This document shows, piece after piece, positions 46,777-56,374 of a DNA stretch of 64,000 nucleotides. This stretch comes from an uncultured Flavobacteriales bacterium. GTDB lineage: Bacteria; Bacteroidota; Bacteroidia; Flavobacteriales; BACL11. The stretch covers positions 1 through 64,000 of the forward strand of contig CAJQIZ010000015.1 of the NCBI GenBank assembly GCA_905478555.1, in the 5' to 3' direction. A program made the position numbers and the translations under genes. The stretch's first letter is position 1. The number at the start of each line of letters is the position of its first letter. The notes below the pieces were generated by a model. It searched no databases, was not told the origin of the DNA, and was given only the letters and a program-made list of their open reading frames with translations.

Positions 46777-49153
46777 ACACATTAATAAGGTAACGGTAGT
46801 TGGGTCCGGAATAATGGGATCGCGTATTGCTTGCCATTTTGCAAATATTGGAGTAGAGGTTTTACTTTTGGATATTGTTCCTTTTGATTTAACAGATGAA
46901 CAAAAACAAGATAAAACAATAAGAAACTCCATTGTAAATGACGCTTTAACAAGCACCTTAAAAAGCAAACCCTCTCCTATATATAGTAAAGAGTTTGTGA
47001 GCAGGATTATGACAGGAAACTTGGATGATGATTTGCATAAAATTGCAGATGCGGATTGGATTATTGAGGTAGTTGTAGAAAAACTCGATATTAAAAAACA
47101 AGTTTTTGAAAAAATAGAAAAATTTAGAAAAGAGGGAACTCTAATTTCTTCTAACACTTCAGGGATTCCTATTGAAAGTATGATTGACGGAAGGTCAGAT
47201 GATTTTCAGAAACACTTTTGTGGAACACACTTTTTTAATCCTCCAAGATATTTAAAATTATTGGAGATTATTCCTAGTACTAAAACTGATCCAGAAGTTA
47301 CTGATTTCTTAATGAACTATGGAGATAAGTTTTTAGGTAAAGACATGGTACTTTGTAAGGATACTCCTGCATTTATTGCCAACAGAATTGGAGTAGCTAG
47401 TATCTTATCGCTTTTCCATTTGGTAAAAGAGTTAGATTTAACAGTGGAAGAAGTAGATTCATTGAGTGGACCAATTATTGGTCGTCCGAAATCTGCCACT
47501 TTCCGTACTTGCGATTTAGTAGGATTAGATACCTTGATTCATGTTGCCAATGGCGTATATGAAAACTGCCCGGATGATGAAATCAGAAGTAATTTTGAAT
47601 TACCTGATTTTATTACCAAGATGAGTAAGAATAATTGGTTAGGAGATAAAACTAAACAAGGTTTTTATAAAAAATCGAAAGATGCAAATGGAAAAAGAGT
47701 AATTGAAGCGCTTAACTTAAAGACTTTAGAATACGCACCAAAACAAAGAGTTAAATTCGCAACTATTGGAGCAGCAAAACAAGAAGATGACCTTTTAAAG
47801 AGGTTGAAAATATTGGTAAATGGGAAAGATAAAGCCGGAGAATTTTACCGTAAATATTTTTATTCCTCCTTTGCATATGTATCACACAGAATTCCTGAAA
47901 TAACTGATGACCTTTACAAAATTGACAGAGCACTTTCTGCAGGTTTTGGATGGGAAGTTGGTCCTTTTCGAATGTGGGATGCTTTAGAAGTTGAAAAAAC
48001 ACTATCCAAAATGGAGGAAGCAGGATACAAAGCTGCACCTTGGGTTTATGAGATGGTAAAATCAGGAAAAAAATCTTTTTACACAACAGAAAATGGCAGC
48101 TTGAATTACTATAATATTCCATCAAAAGCACAAGAGAAAGTTGCAGGAATGGAGAATTTTATTGTTTTAGATCATATCCGTGAGAACAATACAGTCTGGA
48201 GTAATTCAGGATGTAACCTTACTGATATTGGAGATGGAATTGTAAACCTAGAATGGAGAACAAAAATGAATTCTATCGGAGGAGAAGTTTTAGAAGGGAT
48301 TCAGAAATCCATAGAAATTGCAGAGAAAAATCATAAAGGGTTGGTAATTGCAAACCAAGGAACTAATTTTTCAGTTGGAGCAAATATCGCTATGATATTT
48401 ATGATGGCGATTGAACAAGAATATGAAGAAATTGATTTTGCTGTTCGTGCTTTCCAAAATACAACTGGAAGAATCAGAAACTCTTCTATTCCTGTAGTAG
48501 TTGCAACACACGGAATGACTTTAGGAGGAGGTTGTGAAATTGCATTGCATGCCGATCATGTACAAGCCTCAGCAGAAACTTATATTGGTTTAGTTGAAAT
48601 GGGAGTTGGTGTTATCCCTGGTGGTGGTGGAACAAAAGAAATGGCAAGAAGAGCATCACAAGCTTACTTTTCCGGAGATATAGAATTACCTACTTTAAAA
48701 GAAAGATACTTAAATATTGGAATGGCAAAAGTTGCCACCTCAGCACAAGAAGCAATAGAGTTGGATTTATTGTTAAATAATAGAGATAAAGTAACCGTAG
48801 GATTCAACAACCTAATTACAGATGCAAAAGCAGTAGCACTTAATTTAGCAAACCAAGGGTACACACAAGATGTTCCTGAAAAGATTAAAGCATTAGGAAA
48901 AGCAGGTTTAGGAATGTTTATGGTTGGCGCTCACTCTATGCATGCCGCAGGATACATTACTGAACATGAAAAACTAATGTCCGAAAAATTAGCTTATGCA
49001 ATTTGTGGTGGTGATTTATCAGCACCAACACTAGTTTCTGAACAATATTTATTAGACCTAGAAAGAGAAGCTTTTTTATCCCTTTGTGGAGAAAGAAAAA
49101 CTTTAGAGAGAATTGAGCACATGTTAAAGAAAGGAAAACCATTAAGAAATTAA
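46763..49153 (+). CDS. 3-hydroxyacyl-CoA dehydrogenase / enoyl-CoA hydratase fusion
   Basis: A 796-residue bifunctional beta-oxidation enzyme. The order is dehydrogenase first: NAD-binding V-V-G-S-G-I-M-G-S at 12-20 and C-G-T-H-F-F-N-P-P with the catalytic His; then a crotonase-type hydratase domain from about 470 with T-L-G-G-G-C-E-I-A (Glu) and E-M-G-V-G-V-I-P-G-G-G-G. This order is opposite to that of E. coli FadB. It overlaps marR by 14 bases and is followed by thiolase after 4 bases. It would carry out steps 2 and 3 of the cycle. Confidence 0.94.
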   Translation: MKLNRHINKVTVVGSGIMGSRIACHFANIGVEVLLLDIVPFDLTDEQKQDKTIRNSIVNDALTSTLKSKPSPIYSKEFVSRIMTGNLDDDLHKIADADWIIEVVVEKLDIKKQVFEKIEKFRKEGTLISSNTSGIPIESMIDGRSDDFQKHFCGTHFFNPPRYLKLLEIIPSTKTDPEVTDFLMNYGDKFLGKDMVLCKDTPAFIANRIGVASILSLFHLVKELDLTVEEVDSLSGPIIGRPKSATFRTCDLVGLDTLIHVANGVYENCPDDEIRSNFELPDFITKMSKNNWLGDKTKQGFYKKSKDANGKRVIEALNLKTLEYAPKQRVKFATIGAAKQEDDLLKRLKILVNGKDKAGEFYRKYFYSSFAYVSHRIPEITDDLYKIDRALSAGFGWEVGPFRMWDALEVEKTLSKMEEAGYKAAPWVYEMVKSGKKSFYTTENGSLNYYNIPSKAQEKVAGMENFIVLDHIRENNTVWSNSGCNLTDIGDGIVNLEWRTKMNSIGGEVLEGIQKSIEIAEKNHKGLVIANQGTNFSVGANIAMIFMMAIEQEYEEIDFAVRAFQNTTGRIRNSSIPVVVATHGMTLGGGCEIALHADHVQASAETYIGLVEMGVGVIPGGGGTKEMARRASQAYFSGDIELPTLKERYLNIGMAKVATSAQEAIELDLLLNNRDKVTVGFNNLITDAKAVALNLANQGYTQDVPEKIKALGKAGLGMFMVGAHSMHAAGYITEHEKLMSEKLAYAICGGDLSAPTLVSEQYLLDLEREAFLSLCGERKTLERIEHMLKKGKPLRN

Positions 49154-49157
49154 AATT

Positions 49158-50336
49158 ATGAATACAGCATATATAGTAGCAGGATACCGATCAGCAGTAG
49201 GGAAATCAGGAAAAGGAGTTTTTAAATTCACTCGCCCTGATGATTTGGCAGCAGATGTAATTAAACATTTAGTAGCATCAGTTCCTGAATTAGATAAGGA
49301 TAAAATTGATGATGTAATTTGTGGAAACGCAACTCCTGAGGCAGAGCAAGGTTTAAACATTGGGCGTATGATTTCCTTAATGGGATTAGATACCATAAAA
49401 GTTCCCGGAATGACCGTAAACAGATATTGTTCTTCAGGCCTAGAAACAATTGCCATTGCAAATGCAAAAATACAAAGTGGAATGGCCGATTGCATCATTG
49501 CTGGTGGAGTGGAATGCATGTCCCCTATCCCATTTGGGGGATGGAGAATTATACCAAATTATGATATCGCAAAAAATAATTCGGATTGGTATTGGAACAT
49601 GGGACTTACAGCAGAAGCAGTTGCTAATAAATGGAATATTAGCAGAAAAGACCAAGATGAATTCGCTTTTAACTCTCACCGAAAAGCATTAAACGCTATT
49701 GAAAAGGGATATTTTAAAAGTGGGATTGTTCCTATTACTGTAAAAGAAACTTACCTTGACAAAAACGAAAAGAGACAAGAAAGAGAATACATTGTGGATA
49801 CAGATGAAGGACCAAGAAAAGGAGGTTCTGCTGAAGCATTAGGAAAGTTAAGAACTGTATTTGCACAAGAAGGAACAGTAACGGCAGCAAATGCATCACA
49901 AACTTCTGATGGTGCAGCATTTGTTATTTTGATGTCAGAAAAAATGGTGAACGAATTAGGTGTAAAACCAATTGCAAAACTATTGAGTTATTCGGTAGCA
50001 GGGGTGGAACCAAAACACATGGGAATCGGCCCTGTAAAAGCAATACCAATGGCACTTAAAAAAGCAGGATTAAAACTAGAAGATATTGAGCAATTTGAAT
50101 TAAATGAAGCCTTTGCTTCACAATCCTTAGCGGTTATTCGTGAGTTAAGATTAAACCCAGAAATTGTAAATGTAAATGGAGGAGCGATTGCTTTAGGACA
50201 TCCATTAGGGTGCACGGGAGGAAAACTAACAGTTCAATTAATTAACGAAATGAAAAGAAGAAATCAGAAATACGGAATGGTTACCATGTGTGTAGGAGCA
50301 GGACAAGGTTCAGCCGGAGTATTTCAAATTCTTTAA
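49158..50336 (+). CDS. Acetyl-CoA C-acyltransferase (3-ketoacyl-CoA thiolase)
   Basis: Cleaves 3-ketoacyl-CoA with CoA, closing the beta-oxidation cycle. The 392 residues include the nucleophile C91 in N-R-Y-C-S-S-G-L-E, the G-G-A-I-A-L-G-H-P-L-G His motif and C-V-G-A-G-Q-G with the second catalytic Cys near the end. The start M-N-T-A-Y-I-V-A-G-Y-R-S is well placed 4 bases after the upstream gene. It corresponds functionally to FadA, but the fusion order of its partner differs from enteric FadB. Confidence 0.95.
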   Translation: MNTAYIVAGYRSAVGKSGKGVFKFTRPDDLAADVIKHLVASVPELDKDKIDDVICGNATPEAEQGLNIGRMISLMGLDTIKVPGMTVNRYCSSGLETIAIANAKIQSGMADCIIAGGVECMSPIPFGGWRIIPNYDIAKNNSDWYWNMGLTAEAVANKWNISRKDQDEFAFNSHRKALNAIEKGYFKSGIVPITVKETYLDKNEKRQEREYIVDTDEGPRKGGSAEALGKLRTVFAQEGTVTAANASQTSDGAAFVILMSEKMVNELGVKPIAKLLSYSVAGVEPKHMGIGPVKAIPMALKKAGLKLEDIEQFELNEAFASQSLAVIRELRLNPEIVNVNGGAIALGHPLGCTGGKLTVQLINEMKRRNQKYGMVTMCVGAGQGSAGVFQIL

Positions 50337-50378
50337 AAAAACCTAACAACTAGAAACAGAAAACGAATAACTAAAATT

Positions 50379-52154
50379 ATGATAAAAGGAGGAGAGTTTT
50401 TAATAAAAGACCAAGAAGCAAAAGATATTTTTATTCCAGAAGAGTTTAGAGAGGATCAATTGATGATGGCATCAGCAACCAAAGAATTCGTTGAAAAAGA
50501 ACTGGACCCTCACAGGCAAAGATTTGAAAAGAAAGATTACAAACTAACAGAGGAATGCATGAAAAATGCAGGAGAACTAGGACTATTAGGAATTAGCGTA
50601 CCTGCAGAATACGGAGGAATGGGTATGCCATTCAATACTTCCGTACTTATTTGTGATAAAATATCAGGTGCAAATGGATCATTTTCAACTGCATTTGGGG
50701 CACATACAGGAATTGGCACTTTACCAATTTTACTTTATGGTGATGATGCGCAAAGAGAAAAATACTTACCAAAATTAGCCTCTGGTGAGTGGATGGGATG
50801 TTATTGTTTAACAGAACCAGGAGCAGGTTCGGATGCAAATTCAGGAAAAACAAAAGCGGTACTTACTGAAGATGGAAAACACTACCTTATTACAGGACAA
50901 AAAATGTGGATTTCGAATGCAGGATTTGCAGATGTATTCATAGTATTTGCCAGAATTGAAGACGATAAAAATATTACTAGTTTCATTCTAGAAAAAGGAA
51001 TGGACGGAATTACTTTAGGTGAGGAAGAAAATAAATTAGGATTGAACTCTTCCTCTACTCGTCAAGTATTTTTTAATGATGTAAAAGTTCCTATTGAAAG
51101 TCTTTTAGGAGGTAGAGAAAATGGATTTAAAATTGCAATGAATGCACTTAATGTGGGGAGAATTAAACTTTCGGCAGCAGTATTGGATGCTTGTAGAAGA
51201 GTAATTAGCCTTTCTACTAACTATTCTAATGAACGTATACAGTTCGGAATTCCTATCTCTAAATTTGGAGCGATAAAGCATAAACTAGCTGATATGGCAG
51301 TAAAAACTTTTGCAGTTGAATCGGCAACTTACCGTGCAGGTGCAGAAATTGAAAAAAATATCCAAAGATTAGAATCAGAAGGAGTAGATCTTCAGAAAGC
51401 ACACCTTAAAGGAATTGAAGAATATGCAATTGAATGTTCTATCGTAAAAGTATTAGGTTCGGACACCATACAATTCTGTTCGGATGAAGGAATTCAGATT
51501 TATGGAGGAATGGGATATTCGGCAGATGCACCTATGGAGGCAGCATATCGTGATGCAAGAATTTCAAGAATATATGAAGGAACAAACGAAATCAATAAAA
51601 TGTTATTAGTAGGCATGATACTTAAAAAAGCCATGAAAGGCGAATTGGATATTATGACTCCAGCAATGAAAGTTGCTGAGGACTTAATGAGTATCCCCTC
51701 TATTAACAAACCTGATGATAGTATCCTTTTTGAAGTTGAGAAAGAATATATTAAAAAACTGAAAAGAGCAATTTTGATGTGTGCAGGAAAAGCAGCACAA
51801 CATTTCGCTATGACAATTGAAAGAGAACAAGAAGTTATGATGAACTTGGCAGATATGGTAATAGAGGTTTATACTGCAGAATCTACAATTTTAAGAGCAG
51901 AAAAACTAGCTATTAAAAATAGAGAAGAAACTACAGAACATCAAATTACAATGAGCAAATTATTTTTATATCAAGCCATTAGAAACTGTAACCAATCAGG
52001 TGAAGAAGTAATATTATCTTTTGCTGAAGGAGACGAACAAAAAATGTTATTAATGGGATTAAAACGATTCACAAAAGGATATACAATTAACCCAAAAGAA
52101 ATGAGAAGAAATATTGCAGCAAAACTAATTGAAGAGAATAAGTATTGTTTTTAA
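50379..52154 (+). CDS. Acyl-CoA dehydrogenase, long form
   Basis: FAD enzyme for the first oxidation step. The 591 residues are about 200 longer than short/medium-chain enzymes and include an extra C-terminal helical domain, as in very-long-chain acyl-CoA dehydrogenase. Visible motifs are C-L-T-E-P-G-A-G-S-D-A-N near 143-154 (flavin contact), the G-G-M-G-Y-S-A-D-A-P-M-E segment and Y-E-G-T-N-E-I-N near 400, the usual C-terminal signature. It is 42 bases downstream of thiolase. Chain-length range is inferred from length only. Confidence 0.94.
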   Translation: MIKGGEFLIKDQEAKDIFIPEEFREDQLMMASATKEFVEKELDPHRQRFEKKDYKLTEECMKNAGELGLLGISVPAEYGGMGMPFNTSVLICDKISGANGSFSTAFGAHTGIGTLPILLYGDDAQREKYLPKLASGEWMGCYCLTEPGAGSDANSGKTKAVLTEDGKHYLITGQKMWISNAGFADVFIVFARIEDDKNITSFILEKGMDGITLGEEENKLGLNSSSTRQVFFNDVKVPIESLLGGRENGFKIAMNALNVGRIKLSAAVLDACRRVISLSTNYSNERIQFGIPISKFGAIKHKLADMAVKTFAVESATYRAGAEIEKNIQRLESEGVDLQKAHLKGIEEYAIECSIVKVLGSDTIQFCSDEGIQIYGGMGYSADAPMEAAYRDARISRIYEGTNEINKMLLVGMILKKAMKGELDIMTPAMKVAEDLMSIPSINKPDDSILFEVEKEYIKKLKRAILMCAGKAAQHFAMTIEREQEVMMNLADMVIEVYTAESTILRAEKLAIKNREETTEHQITMSKLFLYQAIRNCNQSGEEVILSFAEGDEQKMLLMGLKRFTKGYTINPKEMRRNIAAKLIEENKYCF

Positions 52155-52164
52155 GATTTATGAA

Positions 52165-52968
52165 ATGACAAAAATCAAAAACAAAACCATACTAATTACT
52201 GGGGGTGCTTCTGGAATTGGAAAGATTATGAGTCGTTTATCCTTAGCCCGTAAGGCAAAAGTTATTATTTGGGATATTAATACTGAAAACATAGAAAGCA
52301 CCTTAAAAGAGTTAAATCCTTTAGGAAATATTTCTGCTGATGAAGTGGATGTTTCTAAGCATGAACTAATAGAAGAAGCGGCACAACAACTCATAAAAGA
52401 ACATGGGAATATTGACATCATCATCAACAATGCAGGAATAGTTGTAGGAAAATATTTTCATGAACATACTGCATCAGAAATTGATAAAACACTAAACATT
52501 AACAGTTCCGCTCCTATGCATATTTGCAATCAGTTTTTAGGAATTATGATTAAAAATAATTCTGGTCATATCTGTAATATAGCCTCATCAGCTAGTTTAG
52601 TTTCTAATCCTAAAATGTCAGTTTATGCAGCAAGTAAATGGGCAATTTTCGCATGGTCCGATAGTTTACGTTTGGAAATGAAACAACTAAAAAAAGACAT
52701 TAAAATCACTACTATCCTCCCCTACTTCATCAATACAGGAATGTTTGAAGGGGTGAAATCCCGCATACCTATTTTGGAGGCAGAAACAGCTGCACTTACT
52801 ATTATTAAAGCAATAGAAAAAAACAAAAAAATTATTAGTATTCCTGGTTGGATTTATCGTTTTACTCGTTTCGGACAAACCCTAATGTCGGTAGATATAT
52901 TTGATTGGTTTGCAGGAAGCGTTATGGGAATCTATAAAACTATGAATGATTTTAAAGGTAGAAAATAA
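52165..52968 (+). CDS. Short-chain dehydrogenase/reductase
   Basis: I start at the ATG at 52165 (M-T-K-I-K-N-K-T), 10 bases after the acyl-CoA dehydrogenase stop, giving 267 residues. A longer frame from 52129 would overlap that gene. The classical SDR motifs are intact: T-G-G-A-S-G-I-G-K at 12-20, N-N-A-G at 88-91, the catalytic S142 region, Y154 and K158 (Y-A-A-S-K). The family resembles retinol-dehydrogenase-like lipid reductases with a hydrophobic C-terminus. Its place in the operon suggests a fatty alcohol/aldehyde or ketoacyl reduction; the exact substrate is open. Confidence 0.88.
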   Translation: MTKIKNKTILITGGASGIGKIMSRLSLARKAKVIIWDINTENIESTLKELNPLGNISADEVDVSKHELIEEAAQQLIKEHGNIDIIINNAGIVVGKYFHEHTASEIDKTLNINSSAPMHICNQFLGIMIKNNSGHICNIASSASLVSNPKMSVYAASKWAIFAWSDSLRLEMKQLKKDIKITTILPYFINTGMFEGVKSRIPILEAETAALTIIKAIEKNKKIISIPGWIYRFTRFGQTLMSVDIFDWFAGSVMGIYKTMNDFKGRK

Positions 52969-52986
52969 TTAACTTATATTTGAAAA

Positions 52987-54357
52987 ATGGATATACCAAA
53001 AATTGTAAATCAGCAAAAATGTTTCTTTAATTCTAACTGCACAAAAGAGGTCACTCTCAGAATTAACACCTTAAAAAAACTAAAAAATGTAATAAAAGAA
53101 AATGAAAAAGAGTTGTATAAAGCAATTTACACAGATTTTAAAAAATCGGAATTTGAAACTTATATAACAGAAATTGCTCTTATTTACAATGAGTTAAATG
53201 ATGCCATTAAAAACCTTAAAAGATGGAGTAAGCAAAAAAGAGTAAGAACCAACCTTGCAAATTTCCCTGCTAAAAGTTATATCATCCCAGAACCATTGGG
53301 AACTATTTTAGTGATTTCCGCTTGGAATTACCCTTATCAAATTGCACTTATTCCTGTTATTTCGGCAATAGCAGCAGGAAATACTGTAGTGATAAAACCT
53401 TCTGAAATTCCGAATAATACAAGTAGGATATTAGCAAAAATAATCAACACTAATTTTGATGCGAATCATTTTACTGTAGTGGAAGGATCAGTAGAAACTA
53501 CAACAGAATTATTAAAACAAAAATGGGATAAGATATTCTTTACAGGAAGTACTAGTGTAGGAAGAATCGTTTATAAAGCAGCAGCAGAAAATTTAACTCC
53601 AGTCACTTTGGAATTAGGAGGAAAAAGCCCTACTTTTATTTTTAAGGATTGCGATATAAAACTCACTGCAAAACGAATTGTTTGGGCTAAGTTTTTAAAT
53701 GCAGGACAAACTTGCATTGCCCCCGATTATTTGTTAGTAGAAAAAGAAATAGAACAACAATTGTTATCATCTCTAAAATCAGAAATAGAAATTGCTTATC
53801 CTGTTAATAATACAATCAATGAAAATTATGTGCAAATTATTAATGATGCACATTTCGATAGGTTAAGCAATCTTATTCCAAAAGATAAAATCTATTTTGG
53901 AGGAGAACAAAACGCATCTGAAAGAATAATACGACCTACCCTTTTGCAAAATATTAGTTTTGAGGACCCTATAATGAAAGATGAAATTTTCGGACCATTA
54001 CTCCCTATCATTTCCTTTGAAAACCTAGATAAAGTAATTACAAAAGTAAAGGCAAAAGAAAAACCACTTTCCTTATATATTTATAGTAAAAATAAAAAAA
54101 TAATCCGGAAAACATTGCACGAAATCTCTTTTGGAGGAGGTGCTATTAACGAATCCTTAGTTCACCTTTCTAACCCTAATTTACCTTTTGGTGGTGTAGG
54201 TACAAGCGGAATAGGAAACTATCATTCCAAAGCAGGTTTTGACACTTTTACGCATTATAAAAGTATTTTACATAAATCATTTTTGTTTGAACCCAATTTG
54301 AAATACACTCCTTTCACAAAATGGAAAAGACAAATTGTTAAGTTTATTTTAGAGTAA
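52987..54357 (+). CDS. Class-3-like aldehyde dehydrogenase
   Basis: Oxidises aldehydes to acids with NAD(P)+. The 456 residues match the ALDH3-type enzymes (no N-terminal oligomerisation extension, long hydrophobic C-terminal tail as in fatty aldehyde dehydrogenase). The general base E209 is in E-L-G-G-K-S and the nucleophile C243 in G-Q-T-C-I-A-P. It is the last gene of the beta-oxidation operon, 18 bases after the SDR. Together they could convert fatty alcohol to aldehyde to acid, feeding the upstream enzymes. Confidence 0.92.
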   Translation: MDIPKIVNQQKCFFNSNCTKEVTLRINTLKKLKNVIKENEKELYKAIYTDFKKSEFETYITEIALIYNELNDAIKNLKRWSKQKRVRTNLANFPAKSYIIPEPLGTILVISAWNYPYQIALIPVISAIAAGNTVVIKPSEIPNNTSRILAKIINTNFDANHFTVVEGSVETTTELLKQKWDKIFFTGSTSVGRIVYKAAAENLTPVTLELGGKSPTFIFKDCDIKLTAKRIVWAKFLNAGQTCIAPDYLLVEKEIEQQLLSSLKSEIEIAYPVNNTINENYVQIINDAHFDRLSNLIPKDKIYFGGEQNASERIIRPTLLQNISFEDPIMKDEIFGPLLPIISFENLDKVITKVKAKEKPLSLYIYSKNKKIIRKTLHEISFGGGAINESLVHLSNPNLPFGGVGTSGIGNYHSKAGFDTFTHYKSILHKSFLFEPNLKYTPFTKWKRQIVKFILE

Positions 54358-54670
54358 TACAGATACCAGAATTATTATTTTGGGGTATGTTTGGTATTTG
54401 ATCAGAAGTGACTTTACTGCTATTTTTGACCTAATCAAAAAAATAAAATTCCCTTGATGAGACATACTTCCTTCTAGATGTTCCCTATTTAAACTTTTGG
54501 TTTATCCTAAGGAATTGATAAAACAGAAAGCATTATCAAAAAAGATATAGTTCGTTTTTTATCTTATCCTATTTAAGTTTGGGTAATATTAGACATTGTA
54601 GTAGAACAACTGAAACAAATACTAGTTTAATAAATCTAAATATCAATTTAGCTTTTACTATCTTTACAAA
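54358..54670. other. Intergenic region, no convincing gene
   Basis: 313 bases between the aldehyde dehydrogenase and the helicase. Both strands have only short open frames; the longest, on the minus strand near 54460-54358, begins inside this region and runs into the ALDH gene. No RNA gene or strong hairpin is seen. A TATCTTTA sequence at 54659-54666, 4 bases before the helicase ATG, is a weak -7 candidate that would make a leaderless transcript. Confidence 0.45.
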
Positions 54671-55876
54671 ATGAAATTTACAGAATTTAAGTTTGGAAAC
54701 GAACTACAAGAAGGGTTAGATATGATGGGATTTGAAAAAGCTACCCAAATACAAGAACAAGCAATACCTATAATACAAGAAGGAACAGATTTAATAGCAT
54801 GTGCGCAAACAGGAACAGGAAAAACAGCTGCATTTGTTTTACCTATTTTGGATAAGTTAACCAAAACAAACACCAACAAAGTAAACACTATAATTGTGGC
54901 TCCTACTAGAGAACTTGCAAAACAAATTGACAGACAAATTGAAGGATTTTCATACTTCACTAATTCGTCATCTTACCCAATTTACGGTGGTGGAACTGGA
55001 GTAGAATTCGACAACCAAAAACAAGCTTTAAAAAAAGGATCTGATATTATTATATGTACTCCTGGTAGATTACTAGCTCATTTAGACTTTAACTATTTTG
55101 ACACTTCTGGAGTAAAACATTTTATTTTAGATGAAGCAGACAGAATGTTAGATATGGGCTTTTATGATGATATAATGAAAATTGCTAATGCTTTACCTAA
55201 AGACAGACAAAATCTTTTGTTCTCGGCAACCATGCCACCAAAAATAAGAACACTTGCTACTAGTTTACTTAAAAATCCTAAAAGTATATCTTTAGCAATT
55301 TCAAAACCAGCGGAAGGACTTACACAAAATGCTTATATGATTCACGACAATCAGAAAGTAAGATTAGTACGAGAACTTTTAAAGGCAAAAAGAAAGGATT
55401 TAAGTCATGTGTTAATTTTTGCATCCAGCATAAAAAGTGTTAAGGAGATAAAAACTACTTTAAATAAAGCTGGAATGAGAGCATCTGAAATGCACTCAGG
55501 ATTAGATCAAGATCAAAGAGAAGAAACTATAAGAGATTTTAAAAATAAAAAAATACGAATTTTAGTAGCTACCGATATTTTATCTAGAGGAATAGATATT
55601 AAAGGAATTGAACTAGTGATAAACTATGAAGTACCTCATGATGCTGAGGATTATGTACACAGAATTGGAAGAACAGCAAGGGCAGACAGAACTGGAGAAG
55701 CCATTACTTTCATAAACCCAAGACAAGTGAAAAACTTTATGGATATTGAAAAGCTAATTGAAAAAGCGGTACCTAAATTAGATTTACCAAATGGTTTTGA
55801 AAAAGGACCTGAATATACAATTCAACAAAGAAACAATAAAAAGAAGTGGGGAAATTTTAAAAAGAAACACAATTAG
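54671..55876 (+). CDS. DEAD-box RNA helicase
   Basis: ATP-dependent RNA unwinding, probably in RNA turnover or ribosome assembly at low temperature. The 401 residues carry all motifs in order: Q motif near 20-30, A-Q-T-G-T-G-K-T (motif I), P-T-R-E-L-A (Ia), D-E-A-D (II, near 155), S-A-T (III), and H-R-I-G-R-T-A-R (VI). There is only a short basic C-terminal tail (N-N-K-K-W-G-N-F-K-K-K), so it is a minimal RhlE-like helicase. It is the only housekeeping gene in a small plus-strand block. Confidence 0.94.
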   Translation: MKFTEFKFGNELQEGLDMMGFEKATQIQEQAIPIIQEGTDLIACAQTGTGKTAAFVLPILDKLTKTNTNKVNTIIVAPTRELAKQIDRQIEGFSYFTNSSSYPIYGGGTGVEFDNQKQALKKGSDIIICTPGRLLAHLDFNYFDTSGVKHFILDEADRMLDMGFYDDIMKIANALPKDRQNLLFSATMPPKIRTLATSLLKNPKSISLAISKPAEGLTQNAYMIHDNQKVRLVRELLKAKRKDLSHVLIFASSIKSVKEIKTTLNKAGMRASEMHSGLDQDQREETIRDFKNKKIRILVATDILSRGIDIKGIELVINYEVPHDAEDYVHRIGRTARADRTGEAITFINPRQVKNFMDIEKLIEKAVPKLDLPNGFEKGPEYTIQQRNNKKKWGNFKKKHN

Positions 55877-55906
55877 TATTATAGCACATAACAAATTATT
55901 TTAAAA

Positions 55907-56356
55907 ATGGCTAGAAAAAGAAATTTAAATAATTTAAAAACTGACAAAGAAGGTATTAAGATCCTAAAAAAAATAATTCCAAATTTTCTTGTACCAAGCA
56001 AGGAAGAAAGAATCTTTATTTATAAAAAACTTGATATTGATTACAAAAAATACTCAAGAAGTGTTGATGGAATATTATTAAATGTAAAATCTATTTCAGA
56101 TATTAATTCCAAAAATGATGTTGATCTAATTGAAATTAAAAATACTAAAGCAAAAAATATAAAAAAATTACCTTATGGTGCATTTTTCGAAATAACTGAA
56201 AATGAAGAAAATCTCTTTAAATAAATGAAAAATTATAAGTTATGTATAGTTCACACATTAACTAAAGATTATATATTATTAACATTTAATGAATATGAAT
56301 CCTTAATCCATAATAAAAGAATACAATATCAAGTAAATTTTAAATCGAAGAAATAG
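55907..56356 (+). pseudogene. PD-(D/E)XK nuclease-like gene, split by an in-frame stop
   Basis: From the ATG at 55907 a 105-residue frame runs to TAA at 56222-56224. The next codon is an in-frame ATG at 56225, which begins 43 more residues to TAG at 56354. Read through, the 149-codon product has a continuous pattern: a V-D-L-I-E-I-K-N-T motif with the E-x-K of PD-(D/E)XK enzymes, a G-A-F-F-E-I-T-E-N-E-E segment, then Y-K-L-C-I-V-H-T and V-L-L-T-F-N-E-Y-like ending I-Q-Y-Q-V-N-F. This resembles a small restriction-endonuclease-like family. A nonsense mutation, or reinitiation, is likely. Confidence 0.5.
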
Positions 56357-56374
56357 GAATAATGACAACTATTT

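Noticed and set aside
46624-47157. 177-residue minus-strand frame opposite marR and the HCDH gene
   Set aside because: It is the complement of two well-supported, family-matching genes; its sequence is hydrophobic and low in complexity, and it has no homology I recognise.
48957-49142. Short minus-strand frames opposite the HCDH and thiolase genes
   Set aside because: These low-complexity hydrophobic frames mirror conserved enzymes and have no independent support.
52129-52164. Upstream start for the SDR gene
   Set aside because: It overlaps the end of the acyl-CoA dehydrogenase and adds residues before the normal SDR N-terminus.
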